From Actinopolyspora xinjiangensis (GTDB lineage: Bacteria; Actinomycetota; Actinomycetes; Mycobacteriales; Pseudonocardiaceae), in contig NZ_FNJR01000003.1 of the NCBI RefSeq assembly GCF_900104475.1, positions 102,917-166,916 of the forward strand: a stretch of DNA of 64,000 nt, read 5' to 3'. Below are positions 1-7,781 of this stretch, in pieces; positions within the stretch are counted from its first letter, which is position 1; each line of letters opens with the position of its first letter. The notes under the pieces are model-generated. The model made no database searches and was not told the DNA's origin. It was given only the letters and a program-made list of their open reading frames with translations. A program made the translations under genes and the position numbers.

Positions 1-709
1 CGGGGTGCGCTCCGGACCGAATCCCGAGGTCGGGGGCTTCGCTTCGGGCTCGGGCGGCGCCGGTGGCCCCGCCACCACCCGCAGCTCCTGGTCCGGTTCG
101 CTCGACGCCCCGGCCGGAACCGGCACCGCCGGTGCTGGAACCGCGGGCACCGGCACAGCCGGACCGTCGACGGTCGGGACCGGTTCGGGGAGCAACCAGC
201 CCGCGGGCAGTCATTCCGCGTGGCAGCGCCCGCCGGAAAGCGGTTCCTCCGGCCCCCGGCCGGGCCGGTCCGGCACCCCGGGCGGCGGCGCCGGAGGTGG
301 CTCGGGCACCGGCCGCTCCCCCGGCGGTCCCGGTGTCGCGGGCGGAACGGGACGTGCTCCCGGCGGCCGGGTCCCGGTACGCGGCCTCGGCTCGCTGGCG
401 GGCGGCTCGGGCGGTGGAACCGGTTCCGGAGCGGGCGGCCGGGGTTCCACCGGGCTCGGTGGCCGTTCCCTCGGCCCCGGTGGGCACTCCGGGGTCGCTC
501 GCCCGTCCACCGCTTCCGCCGCGACGAGCGGCGCGACCACCTCGGGCGCCGGGAACGCTCGCGGCGGCATGGCGGGCGCTCCGCGCGGCGGCGCCCAGCG
601 GGGCGAGGAGGACGAGGAGCACGAGACTCCGAGCTACCTCGTCGGTGACTACGGCTACTTCGACGGTGACCTGCCGCGCGTGGCGCCGCCGGTCATCGGT
701 GAGGACTGA
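1..709 (+). CDS. C-terminal part of a PPE-family-like ESX substrate (5' end outside window)
   Basis: The reading frame is open from the left edge and ends in TGA. About 200 residues of Gly/Ala/Ser/Pro-rich low-complexity sequence are followed by an acidic tail (EEDEEHETPSYLV) and a terminal APPVIGED. This pattern is typical of the C-termini of PPE-domain proteins of Pseudonocardiales; the N-terminal PPE helices would lie upstream of the window. Such proteins are secreted by type VII (ESX) systems. The EspG-family chaperone gene immediately downstream supports the assignment. The call rests on tail composition and neighbour, not on a catalytic motif. Confidence 0.6.
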   Translation, partial: GVRSGPNPEVGGFASGSGGAGGPATTRSSWSGSLDAPAGTGTAGAGTAGTGTAGPSTVGTGSGSNQPAGSHSAWQRPPESGSSGPRPGRSGTPGGGAGGGSGTGRSPGGPGVAGGTGRAPGGRVPVRGLGSLAGGSGGGTGSGAGGRGSTGLGGRSLGPGGHSGVARPSTASAATSGATTSGAGNARGGMAGAPRGGAQRGEEDEEHETPSYLVGDYGYFDGDLPRVAPPVIGED

Positions 710-874
710 TCGGAGTCTCGCGGCGGGGTTGGCGAGCTGCTCGCTCGGGAACCTTCCCGCCCGCTTCCGAGCGCGAAGTCTTCGGGCAGCGATGCTCGGA
801 CAGCGTCTCGGAACGGATCCAACAGCGCGTCGCGGCGCCGGGTGTCCTCCCGGCGCCGCCGTTCGGGGGCAAGG

Positions 875-1657
875 GTGAACATCGAACTTTCCGAACAGGC
901 GTTCCATCTCGCCTGGCAGCACTTCCGGCTCGGCACGAAACCGCTCTCGCTGAACGTCCTGCCCGAAGGGCTCACCGAATCGGAGCGGCGCGACGTCGAA
1001 CAGCGGGGCTGGGAGGAGCTGCGCCGGCTCGGCTTCGGCGACCGGGACGCCGAGGACGCCGTCTCCGGGGTGTTCTTCCCGCTGGACCGCTACCGGGACT
1101 CCTTCGACCTGGTGTATCGCTACCTCTCCGAGGAGGGGGAGCACCGCCGGACGGCGTTGGCCGCGAACGGCCCGGCCAGTTCGGCGCTGGCCGTCCGCGA
1201 GGGCGGCGTGGTGCGGTTGCGGCAGTTGGGCCCCGACGACGCCCCGCACCGGGCCGTGGTGGGGGTGCTTCCCGAGTTGACCCCCGGTCCGGGGAAGGCG
1301 GTCTCGGTGCCCAGTGACCAGCTCGACGCGGCGGCGGCCGAGGCCGGGGACTCCGGCCGGGCGATGCGCGAGGCGCTGCTGCGCAGAGGGGTGCGTCGCG
1401 ACGACGCGGGCTCTCTCGTGGAGATGGCGGGCGGTGAACGCGTGGGCTACGCCCAGTTCGGAGCCGCACGGATGGACCGGCACGGCAACCGTTCCAGGGC
1501 ACCGATGGTGACCAACTGCTTCGCCACCCCCAACGGGTGGTACCTGATGGAGGAAACCACCCGCGGTGGGCGGGCGTGGACCACCTTCGCCCCGATCGAC
1601 CGGAACCGGCTGTCGGAGCGGGTGCGCGACCTGGCCCGGAGCATCGGGCCGGAGTGA
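875..1657 (+). CDS. EspG-family ESX secretion-associated chaperone
   Basis: 260 residues starting at GTG with the purine-rich GGGGGCAAGG just upstream; an earlier start in the same frame adds an Arg-rich stretch and is unlikely. The protein opens NIELSEQAFHLAWQHF and has the mixed alpha/beta layout of EspG proteins, including a WYLMEET segment near the C-terminus. EspG proteins bind cognate PE/PPE substrates in the cytosol and keep them soluble until ESX export. Its position after the PPE-like gene (165 nt gap) fits a substrate/chaperone pair. No ESX core genes are visible in the window. Confidence 0.75.
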   Translation: MNIELSEQAFHLAWQHFRLGTKPLSLNVLPEGLTESERRDVEQRGWEELRRLGFGDRDAEDAVSGVFFPLDRYRDSFDLVYRYLSEEGEHRRTALAANGPASSALAVREGGVVRLRQLGPDDAPHRAVVGVLPELTPGPGKAVSVPSDQLDAAAAEAGDSGRAMREALLRRGVRRDDAGSLVEMAGGERVGYAQFGAARMDRHGNRSRAPMVTNCFATPNGWYLMEETTRGGRAWTTFAPIDRNRLSERVRDLARSIGPE

Positions 1658-1670
1658 TCCGGCGAGATCC

Positions 1671-1746
1671 TCCGCTCGACTCCCGACACGAGCCCGGCCC
1701 GGAACCCCGGTTCGACTCCGGGCCGGGAGGCCCGGAGTCGAGCGGA
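1671..1746. terminator. Large nested bidirectional terminator hairpin
   Basis: Outer arms TCCGCTCGACTCC (1671-1683) and GGAGTCGAGCGGA (1734-1746) are perfectly complementary over 13 bp. Inner arms CCCGGCCCGGA (1693-1703) and TCCGGGCCGGG (1717-1727) pair over 11 bp. The structure lies between the converging espG-like gene and the small gene ending at 1760, so it can serve both strands. Confidence 0.75.
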
Positions 1747-1759
1747 TGGGAACCAGTGC

Positions 1760-1990
1760 TCAAGGCTTCTTGGCGACCGCCTGTTCGGACAGGTTGACGG
1801 CGGCTTCCTGCAGGCCGGCACTGTGCAGTTCGTCCAACCAGAACAGCGTGTCCAGCAGCTGCCGTAGCTGGTCGCTGTCCACCCGCAGCACGCTCTCGTC
1901 CTGCCGGATCTCCAGTTCGTGCAGGCCCACCATGCTCAGGTACACCGCTGCCGTACCGCTGCCCGCTTCGACCAACCACTGCGCGCGCAT
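1760..1990 (-). CDS. Small conserved-looking hypothetical protein (76 aa)
   Basis: A 76-residue ORF starting at ATG (1990), beginning RAQWLVEAGSGTAAVYLSM and containing an acidic, Leu-rich middle (DSDQLRQLLDTLFWLDEL). I do not recognise a family. It has clean GC-rich codon use, ends just past a strong terminator, and is divergent from the XRE regulator gene 164 bp away, so it may share that regulator's promoter region. No signal peptide or membrane segment is evident. Confidence 0.55.
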   Translation of the reverse strand: MRAQWLVEAGSGTAAVYLSMVGLHELEIRQDESVLRVDSDQLRQLLDTLFWLDELHSAGLQEAAVNLSEQAVAKKP

Positions 1991-2154
1991 CTGCCCTCCC
2001 GAAGGCGACGTATGCCGAATCGATCACGTCGGCAGGAAGGTTCGGCGGCTCCCCTGCGGTCACGCAACGACACTTTCGTGTGATCTCACTTCCTTGACCA
2101 GTGGGCAACCGGTCAGGGTGCGAGCGAACGGTGACCAGCGAGGAAGGGTCGAGC

Positions 2155-3021
2155 ATGGAACGACGCAGCGGAATCCCGGCACGGGTCAGACGGGTCTCCG
2201 GCGAGTTGCGGGAACTGCGGGACCGCAACGGCTTCAGCGCCGCCGAGGTGTCGCGGTCGCTGGGGATCTCGATGAGCAAGCTCAGCCGGATGGAGACGGG
2301 AACCCGTGGGCTGGCCGCCGACGACGTGGCGGCGCTGCTGGGGCTCTACCGCGTGCCCGCCCAGCGGCGTGAGGAGATCCTCGCGCTGGTGCGCAACGGC
2401 ACCGACCGCAACTGGTGGCAGGTGCAGCACGCCGCGCTGCCCGCGATGTGGCAGGACCTGATGCGGTTCGAGGCCGAGACCACCGCGATCCACGGCTGGG
2501 AAACGCAGTTCATTCCGGGACTGCTGCAGACGGACGAGTACGCCGAGGCGGTCATCCGGGGCACCACCCACGACCTGCCGGAGCGCGAGGTCGAACGGCT
2601 GGTCCGTGCCCGCATCGGCAGGCAGACCGTGCTGCTCGGCAGCCGCGCACCACGCTTGGAGGTGCTGCTGGACGAACCGGTGCTGCACCGCCCCACCACC
2701 GACCCCGGGGTGATGCGGCGACAGCTGCTGCGCCTGGCGGAGAGCAACCTGCGGCCGAACGTCACCGTCCGGGTGGTCCCGCAGCGAGCGGGGATCCATC
2801 CCGGCATGGAGGGGCCGTTCGTGCTGCTGGACTTCCCGAAGCAGCCCAACCTGGTCTACCTGGAGCACCGGGGCAACAGCGCGTTCCTGGAGCAGCCCGA
2901 GCACGTCGCCGCCGCGGAACGCTCCCTGTGGCGGTTGCGCGAACTCGCGCTCACCCCGGATGATTCCAGCGAGATCATCACGCGCCTGGCCGAGGAACCG
3001 GCCGAGCACGAGAAGGAGTGA
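2155..3021 (+). CDS. XRE-family regulator with DUF5753 sensor-like domain
   Basis: 288 residues. An N-terminal Cro/C1-type helix-turn-helix (about residues 15-70; FSAAEVSRSLGISMSKLSRMETGTR) is followed by a DUF5753 domain with the usual WQVQ..., FIPGLLQTDEYAEAVIRG and HPGMEGPFVLLDFP stretches. Start ATG at 2155 is preceded by GAGGAAGG. It is followed after 4 nt by a DUF397 gene. Such XRE/DUF397 pairs are actinomycete-specific regulators of development and secondary metabolism. A second pair lies at 43635-44734. Confidence 0.9.
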   Translation: MERRSGIPARVRRVSGELRELRDRNGFSAAEVSRSLGISMSKLSRMETGTRGLAADDVAALLGLYRVPAQRREEILALVRNGTDRNWWQVQHAALPAMWQDLMRFEAETTAIHGWETQFIPGLLQTDEYAEAVIRGTTHDLPEREVERLVRARIGRQTVLLGSRAPRLEVLLDEPVLHRPTTDPGVMRRQLLRLAESNLRPNVTVRVVPQRAGIHPGMEGPFVLLDFPKQPNLVYLEHRGNSAFLEQPEHVAAAERSLWRLRELALTPDDSSEIITRLAEEPAEHEKE

Positions 3022-3025
3022 GCCC

Positions 3026-3217
3026 GTGGCATCCGTGAAGCACTGGCGCAAGAGCAGCCGGAGCAGTAGTCAGGCGAACTGCGTGGAGGTCGCCGCCACC
3101 GAGCACGGGGTCGCCGCGCGGGACTCCAAACGCCCGCACGGCGGCTCGCTGCTGTTCTCCCGCGCCCGGTGGAACGACTTCCTGCGCAGCCTCTCCGAGG
3201 AACGCTCCGGGAACTGA
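3026..3217 (+). CDS. DUF397 protein, partner of the upstream XRE regulator
   Basis: 63 residues from GTG at 3026, with GGAG eight bases upstream overlapping the end of the regulator gene. It has the DUF397 signature: W(R)KSSRS...ANCVEVA near the start, ARDSK in the middle and a W-NDFL tail. DUF397 proteins are thought to act with or against the cognate XRE protein; direct function is not established for this one. Confidence 0.88.
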   Translation: MASVKHWRKSSRSSSQANCVEVAATEHGVAARDSKRPHGGSLLFSRARWNDFLRSLSEERSGN

Positions 3218-3248
3218 ACCGGGGGTTTCGCGAGAGATTCACGCCGCT

Positions 3249-3274
3249 CCGCGCCACGGTGCCCCACGGCGCGG
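3249..3274. terminator. Hairpin between convergent DUF397 and MFS genes
   Basis: Arms CCGCGCC (3249-3255) and GGCGCGG (3268-3274) pair perfectly around a 12-nt loop. It lies in the 127-bp gap between two converging genes. Just outside it are TTTCGCGAGA (3228-3237) and the perfect palindrome TCTCGCGAGA. Confidence 0.5.
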
Positions 3275-3344
3275 CGATCTCGCGAGAAATCGACACCCCG
3301 ACCGCGAGCACCACACCGGCACGGCGGTCACTGAACGAGCGGGA

Positions 3345-5051
3345 TCACTGCTCGGTGACAGCCGTGTTGGACCTCCCGGTGGCGCTGCCAGGGTTCTCGG
3401 GGGCGCTGTCCGGTTCCTCGGCCGCACTCCGCTCGGTCCCCGAGGAGGACCGCACCTCGGTGGTGCCGGTCTTTCCGGGCAGGAAGAACCACGCCACCAG
3501 CGCGGCCACCGCGATCAGCCCCGCCGAGGCCAGGTACGCGGTCTGCGAGGCGTTCATCCAGGCCACCGACACCTCGTGGGCGAGCCGCTGTCCCCGCTCG
3601 CCCAACGACTCGGCCACCATCATGCCGCCGGGCAACGAGTCCTCGGCGGTCTGCCGCAGCCGCTCGGGCAACCCGGTCAGCGAGTCCGAGATCCGCGCCG
3701 CGTAGCTGCCGCCCAGCACGCTTCCCAGCACCGCGACCCCCAGCGAGGCCCCCACCTCGCGGGTGACGTCGTTGGTGGCCGAACCCATCCCCGCGCGCTC
3801 GCGGGGCACGTTCGCCATGAGCTGGTCGGTGGCGGGCGCCATCGCCAGCGACATGCCCGCCGCCGTGCACGACAGCGGCAGCAGGATCTGCCAGTAACCG
3901 GATTCCACCCCCAGGGTGCTCAACCCGACCATGCCCAGCGCGGCCAGCAGCAGCCCGGCGGTGATGGTGTTGCGCGGACCGAACCTGCCCACGATCCTGG
4001 AGACCTGCGGCGCGATGAGCATCATCATCACCGACATCGGCAGCATCGCCGTGGAGGCCGTCAGCGGCGAGTAGCCGAACACGAGCTGCAGGGTCTGGCT
4101 CAGCGCGAAGAACACGCCGATCATCGCGAAGAACACCAGCGTCAACGCCACCGCCGAGGCTGAGAAGCCACGGCTGCGGAACAACCGGACGTCCAGCATC
4201 GGATCGGCCACCCGGCGCTCCCAGAGCGCGAACAGGGCCAGCAGCACCAGCCCCACCGCGACCAGCGACAGCGTGCGCGGGGCCAGCCAACCGACGTACT
4301 GCGCCTCGATCAGCGCGTAGACGGCGATCGTGATCCCCGCAGTGGAAAGCAGCGCCCCCAGCAGGTCCAGCCCGCCGTGTCCCCCTTCGGTTCCGGTGTG
4401 CGAGGGGATGTAGCGGACACCGGCGAGCACACCGACGACCACCACCGGCACGTTGATCACGAAGACCGACTCCCAGGAGAAGTACTGCAGCAGCACTCCC
4501 GCGATGACCGGTCCTGCCGCGCTGCCCGCACCGGAGACGGCGGCCCAGATCCCGACCGCCTTGGTGCGCTCCCCGCTGGGGAAGACGCTGGTCAGGATGG
4601 ACAGTGTCACCGGCATGATCATGGCGCCGCCCACGCCGAGCAGGGCACGCGCGGCGATCATCTCGGAACTGGACCCGACGAAGAGCCACACGTAGACCGA
4701 GACCAGGCCGAACAGCACCATGCCCGCCTGCAGCATCCACTTGCGCCCGTAGCGGTCGGCTACCGAGGAGGTGGTGAACAGCAGACCGGCGAACACCAGC
4801 GCGTAGGCGTCGGAGAACCACTGCTGCGCCGCGGTGGAGGCCCCCAGCGCACGGGACAACTGGGGTAACGCGACGCTGAGCGAGGTGTTGGCGAGCATCG
4901 TGGCCGACAACGCCAGGCACAGCACCAGCAGGGTGGCCCATCTGCGGCGGTAGACCGTCACGTCGATGCCCTCGGCCAGGGCACCCTCTTCCCCCGTGGT
5001 GGGTGTCATCGCAGCACCCGCCGCCCCTCGGCGGGCGTCACCGTCGGACAT
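3345..5051 (-). CDS. DHA2-family MFS drug:H+ antiporter (14 TM)
   Basis: 568 residues from ATG at 5051, with AAAGGAG upstream. About 14 hydrophobic segments; the first runs WATLLVLCLALSATMLANTSLSVALP. The motif-A-like DRYGRKWML follows TM2, and the GAGSAAGPVIAGVLL stretch in TM5 is the antiporter motif C of drug exporters. This is the EmrB/QacA type of multidrug efflux pump in the cytoplasmic membrane. It diverges from a TetR gene, with a perfect 16-bp palindrome 30 bp before its start, the standard arrangement for a substrate-inducible pump. Confidence 0.93.
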   Translation of the reverse strand: MSDGDARRGAAGAAMTPTTGEEGALAEGIDVTVYRRRWATLLVLCLALSATMLANTSLSVALPQLSRALGASTAAQQWFSDAYALVFAGLLFTTSSVADRYGRKWMLQAGMVLFGLVSVYVWLFVGSSSEMIAARALLGVGGAMIMPVTLSILTSVFPSGERTKAVGIWAAVSGAGSAAGPVIAGVLLQYFSWESVFVINVPVVVVGVLAGVRYIPSHTGTEGGHGGLDLLGALLSTAGITIAVYALIEAQYVGWLAPRTLSLVAVGLVLLALFALWERRVADPMLDVRLFRSRGFSASAVALTLVFFAMIGVFFALSQTLQLVFGYSPLTASTAMLPMSVMMMLIAPQVSRIVGRFGPRNTITAGLLLAALGMVGLSTLGVESGYWQILLPLSCTAAGMSLAMAPATDQLMANVPRERAGMGSATNDVTREVGASLGVAVLGSVLGGSYAARISDSLTGLPERLRQTAEDSLPGGMMVAESLGERGQRLAHEVSVAWMNASQTAYLASAGLIAVAALVAWFFLPGKTGTTEVRSSSGTERSAAEEPDSAPENPGSATGRSNTAVTEQ

Positions 5052-5080
5052 GCGTGGCTCCTTTCCCCGCGCCCCAGAAT

Positions 5081-5096
5081 ATGGCAGTACTGCCAT
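5081..5096. promoter_or_regulatory. 16-bp perfect palindrome, probable TetR operator
   Basis: ATGGCAGTACTGCCAT reads identically on both strands. It sits between the divergent pump and TetR genes, 30 bp before the pump start and 62 bp before the regulator start. A dyad of this length and position is typical of TetR-family operators. Binding itself is inferred. Confidence 0.75.
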
Positions 5097-5157
5097 TTGT
5101 CATCGGTGACAACAGGCACAGTTGACGCCGAACCGCGGGTTCGAGGAACCTGAGGCC

Positions 5158-5811
5158 ATGACCAGCGTCGCGGTGGACCCGACCGACGAAACGGAGGGGC
5201 AGGGCAGACGAGCCGTCAAAGCGGCCAGGACCCGTGCGGGCATCGAGGCCGCCGCCCTGCGACTGTTTCGCGAGCAGGGGTTCGAGGCCACCACAGTGGA
5301 ACAGATAGCCCGCGAGGCGGAGATCGCCCCCAGGACGTTCTTCCGCTACTTCCCCAGCAAGGACGCGGTGCTGTTCGGAGACCTCGGCAACGAGCTCGAG
5401 TACGTGCGCGAGGCGCTGAACGCGCGTGGTTCCGGGGAGCACCCCATGCGCGCGTTGGCCACGTCGATGCTCGACGCGGCCGAACGCATGGAGGCCGACC
5501 GGGAACAACACCTGATGCGCGCCGAGCTGCTGCAGGTGCTGGAATCCACCGGTCAGTACGAGATGTACCTGATGCGGCAACGCTGGATGCAGGACATGAC
5601 CGAGCTGGTGGCCGAGCACATCGGAACCGATGCCAGCTGCGACCCGCGCCCCGGCGCCTGGTCGATGACCATGATCTCCTGCTTCGGCTCGGCGATGCAC
5701 GCCTGGCTGACGCGGCGGGACGGCACGCCGCTGCGGGAGATCCTCGTGGAGGTGCTCGACAGCGCGTGCGACGGGCTCTCCCAGGCTGCCCTGAAGGCCC
5801 ACGAGAGCTGA
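5158..5811 (+). CDS. TetR-family transcriptional regulator of the divergent efflux pump
   Basis: 217 residues from ATG at 5158, preceded by GAGGAACC; a TTG start 36 nt upstream lacks a ribosome site. The N-terminal HTH is intact (FEATTVEQIAREAEIAPRTFFRYFPSKDAVLF, about residues 38-70) and is followed by a helical ligand-binding domain. By position it most likely represses the MFS gene and itself through the palindrome at 5081. Confidence 0.9.
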   Translation: MTSVAVDPTDETEGQGRRAVKAARTRAGIEAAALRLFREQGFEATTVEQIAREAEIAPRTFFRYFPSKDAVLFGDLGNELEYVREALNARGSGEHPMRALATSMLDAAERMEADREQHLMRAELLQVLESTGQYEMYLMRQRWMQDMTELVAEHIGTDASCDPRPGAWSMTMISCFGSAMHAWLTRRDGTPLREILVEVLDSACDGLSQAALKAHES

Positions 5812-5816
5812 CGGAG

Positions 5817-5833
5817 CCGTCCCGGACGGTTTT
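5817..5833 (+). terminator. Rho-independent terminator after the TetR gene
   Basis: A short CCGTC/GACGG stem with a three-base loop is followed directly by TTTT, six bases after the stop codon. Confidence 0.6.
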
Positions 5834-5881
5834 CGGTGCTCTCGGAGCGCACCGCGCGTGCGGCGGCGGGAGCTCGTGTCC

Positions 5882-6904
5882 TCAGCGGACCGTGACGGCG
5901 TTCTCCTCGGCGCTGATCAGCCTGCCGATCACCGGGGCATTCGGCAGCTCCCCCGCGACCAGCAGCCCACCCGAGGTCTGCGCGTCGGCCAACAGCAGCG
6001 CTTCGTGCTCGTCCACCCGGGACAGGTCGGTGTGCTCACTGATCCAGCGCAGGTTGCGACGCGTCCCCCCGCTGACGTAACCGTCGCGGACAGCCTCGCG
6101 CGCCCCGTCCAGGTAGGGAACAGCGTTCGAGTCCAGCACCGCGGAGACACCGCTGGCGCGGGCCAGTTCGAGCAGGTGCCCGAGCAGCCCGAAGCCCGTG
6201 ACGTCGGTGGCGCACCCGGCGCCCACCGCCAGGGCCTGCCGGGCCGCCGACTCGTTGAGGGTGGTCATCGCTTCGACCGCCTGCGGGAAGACCTCTCCGG
6301 TGGCCTTGTGCCGCGTGTTGAGCACCCCGATCCCCAGCGGCTTGGTCAGCGACAGCGGCGCCCCCGCCGTGCCGGCGTCCGCGCGCAGCAGTCGGTCGGC
6401 CGAGGCGGTTCCGGTCACGGCCATGCCGTACTTCGGCTCGGGATCGTCGAGGCTGTGCCCACCGGCGACCGGACACCCCGCCAGTTCCGCGACATCGGCA
6501 CCGCCGCGCAGCACCCGCTGTGCCAGCTCCATCGGTAGCAGGTCTCGTGGCCACCCCAGCAGGTTCAGCGCCAACAGGGGACGTGCCCCCATGGCGTAGA
6601 CGTCGGACAGCGCGTTGGCGGCGGCGATCCGGCCCCAGTCGTAGGGATCGTCGACCACGGGGGTGAAGAAGTCCGTGGTGGCCACGATCGCGGTGTCGCC
6701 GTGCGACCGGACCACTGCCGCGTCGTCCCCCGCGTCGAGGCCCACCAGCATCTGGTGGGCGGAGCGGTCGCCGTTCGCGGCGATCCCCGAGCCCGTCACG
6801 ATGGAGTCGAGTTCATCCGGGGGGATCTTGCACGCACAACCGCCACCGTGCGCGTACCGCGTCAGGCGGTAGGTTTCTGTGGTGGCGGTCCCGACATCGG
6901 TCAT
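5882..6904 (-). CDS. selD: Selenide, water dikinase (selenophosphate synthetase)
   Basis: 340 residues. It makes selenophosphate from selenide and ATP, the selenium donor for Sec-tRNA(Sec). The catalytic region HGGGCACKIPPDELDSI carries Cys23-Ala-Cys25-Lys26, so the usual Sec/Cys position is cysteine and no recoding is needed. The ATP-binding stretch DDAAVVRSHGDTAIVATTDFFTPVVDDPYDWGRIAAANALSDVYAMGARP is typical of the family. Length is normal. It diverges from the tRNA-Sec gene, with selA and selB just beyond, giving a compact selenocysteine locus. Confidence 0.97.
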   Translation of the reverse strand: MTDVGTATTETYRLTRYAHGGGCACKIPPDELDSIVTGSGIAANGDRSAHQMLVGLDAGDDAAVVRSHGDTAIVATTDFFTPVVDDPYDWGRIAAANALSDVYAMGARPLLALNLLGWPRDLLPMELAQRVLRGGADVAELAGCPVAGGHSLDDPEPKYGMAVTGTASADRLLRADAGTAGAPLSLTKPLGIGVLNTRHKATGEVFPQAVEAMTTLNESAARQALAVGAGCATDVTGFGLLGHLLELARASGVSAVLDSNAVPYLDGAREAVRDGYVSGGTRRNLRWISEHTDLSRVDEHEALLLADAQTSGGLLVAGELPNAPVIGRLISAEENAVTVR

Positions 6905-6965
6905 GTCCCGAAGCTAGTCCACCGGGTGGGCGCGGGCGTGGCGCAACACGCGGGACGACGGCACT

Positions 6966-7061
6966 GGAGGCGTAAGGGTGCCTGGTGGCCCCCGCGGTCT
7001 TCAAAACCGACGTGGCCGAGCAACTCGGTCAGGCGGGTTCGATTCCCGTCCGCCTCCGCCA
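6966..7061 (+). tRNA. selC: tRNA-Sec (anticodon TCA)
   Basis: Acceptor arms GGAGGCG (6966-6972) and CGCCTCC (7051-7057) pair perfectly, followed by G and an encoded CCA (7059-7061). The anticodon loop CTTCAAA has TCA at 7001-7003, which reads UGA. There is a long variable arm (CCGAGCAACTCGG) and a T arm CGGGTTCGATTCCCG. The unusually long D-arm region and the 96-nt size fit tRNA-Sec. It lies between selD and selA. The 5' half overlaps the antisense end of the DUF1992 gene. Confidence 0.95.
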
Positions 7062-7612
7062 CGCACCAGCCCGCGCAACCAGGCACGCGCCCTGCCGGAA
7101 CGACGTCCCCCGCTCACCCCGGCTTCGGTGCTTTCGCCCGTGTCGCCGTCGGCGCGCCCGCCCGACGGCGACACGGCCTCGGACTCGGCCGCGGCGGCAC
7201 GACGGCGCTCGCGCCACCGGCGCACGGTCTCCTCGACGTCGACCGGGGCGACCTTGACGCGCGGACCGCTGGGGGCCCGCAGCCAATCGACGATGCGCAG
7301 GTTGAGCTCGGCGACCAGCTCACGCACCGCGTCCTCGGAACGCAGCTCGGCCACGGTGTCCGGAAGCCGCTCGATCTCCTTGCGCAACTGCACGGCGGGC
7401 GGCAGCAGTGCCTCGGTGGACAGCCCCTCCCGTTCGACGTACTTCTTGACCCAGGAAAGCTCGTCCTCGTTGCCCAGCTCGGGCAGCGGCTTGCCGGTGC
7501 CGGGCAGGTCGTCGAACTCCCCGCGCTCCCTCGCCGTGCGGATCTGACGATCGATCCAGGTCTCGAAGTCCAACCCCGGCGGTTTCCGTTCGGTCATGCT
7601 CCGATTGTGCAT
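7001..7612 (-). CDS. DUF1992 (DnaJ-like) domain protein overlapping tRNA-Sec antisense
   Basis: 203 residues. I chose ATG at 7612 because GCGAGGAC stands eight bases upstream; ATG at 7597 is possible. The DUF1992 signature is clear: FETWIDRQIRTARERGEFDDLPGTGKPLPEL then LSWVKKYVEREGLSTEALLPPAVQLRKEIERLP. The tail is Arg/Gly-rich. The last 20 or so codons run antisense through the tRNA-Sec gene, and the stop codon TGA is the exact complement of the tRNA anticodon TCA (7001-7003). Cellular role unknown. Confidence 0.85.
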   Translation of the reverse strand: MHNRSMTERKPPGLDFETWIDRQIRTARERGEFDDLPGTGKPLPELGNEDELSWVKKYVEREGLSTEALLPPAVQLRKEIERLPDTVAELRSEDAVRELVAELNLRIVDWLRAPSGPRVKVAPVDVEETVRRWRERRRAAAAESEAVSPSGGRADGDTGESTEAGVSGGRRSGRARAWLRGLVRGGGGRESNPPDRVARPRRF

Positions 7613-7671
7613 CGGCATGTCCTCGCGGATCATTCGTCGGACTGGTGGGGTCCGGACGGTTTTGGTTGTGG

Positions 7672-7713
7672 ATTGATTTCGGTCAACACTGAAAACACAG
7701 AGTGTTTCAATCA
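7672..7713. promoter_or_regulatory. Nested inverted repeat in the AT-richer selA upstream region
   Basis: GATTGA (7672-7677) pairs with TCAATC (7708-7713), and inside it AACACT (7686-7691) pairs with AGTGTT (7702-7707) around a 10-nt loop. It lies between the divergent DUF1992 and selA genes, about 70 bp before the selA start. It could be an operator or an RNA hairpin in the selAB leader. Confidence 0.45.
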
Positions 7714-7781
7714 GAAAATACATCCGACGTGCCAGCGCACACAGCTGAACGAACACTCCTCCGCTGCGTACCGTCACGGAC

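Noticed and set aside
972..2279. 435-residue minus-strand frame across espG and the XRE gene start
   Set aside because: Arg/Pro/Ser-rich composition, crosses the terminator hairpin and two better genes.
3328..4941. Long minus-strand frame overlapping the DHA2 exporter
   Set aside because: Same strand but another phase; Arg/Ala/Gly-rich without membrane segments, whereas the accepted frame has 14 clear ones.
6901..7086. Small minus-strand ORF antisense to tRNA-Sec
   Set aside because: It contains the antisense-tRNA peptide pattern (EADGNRTRLTELLGHVG) that annotators often mistake for a gene.
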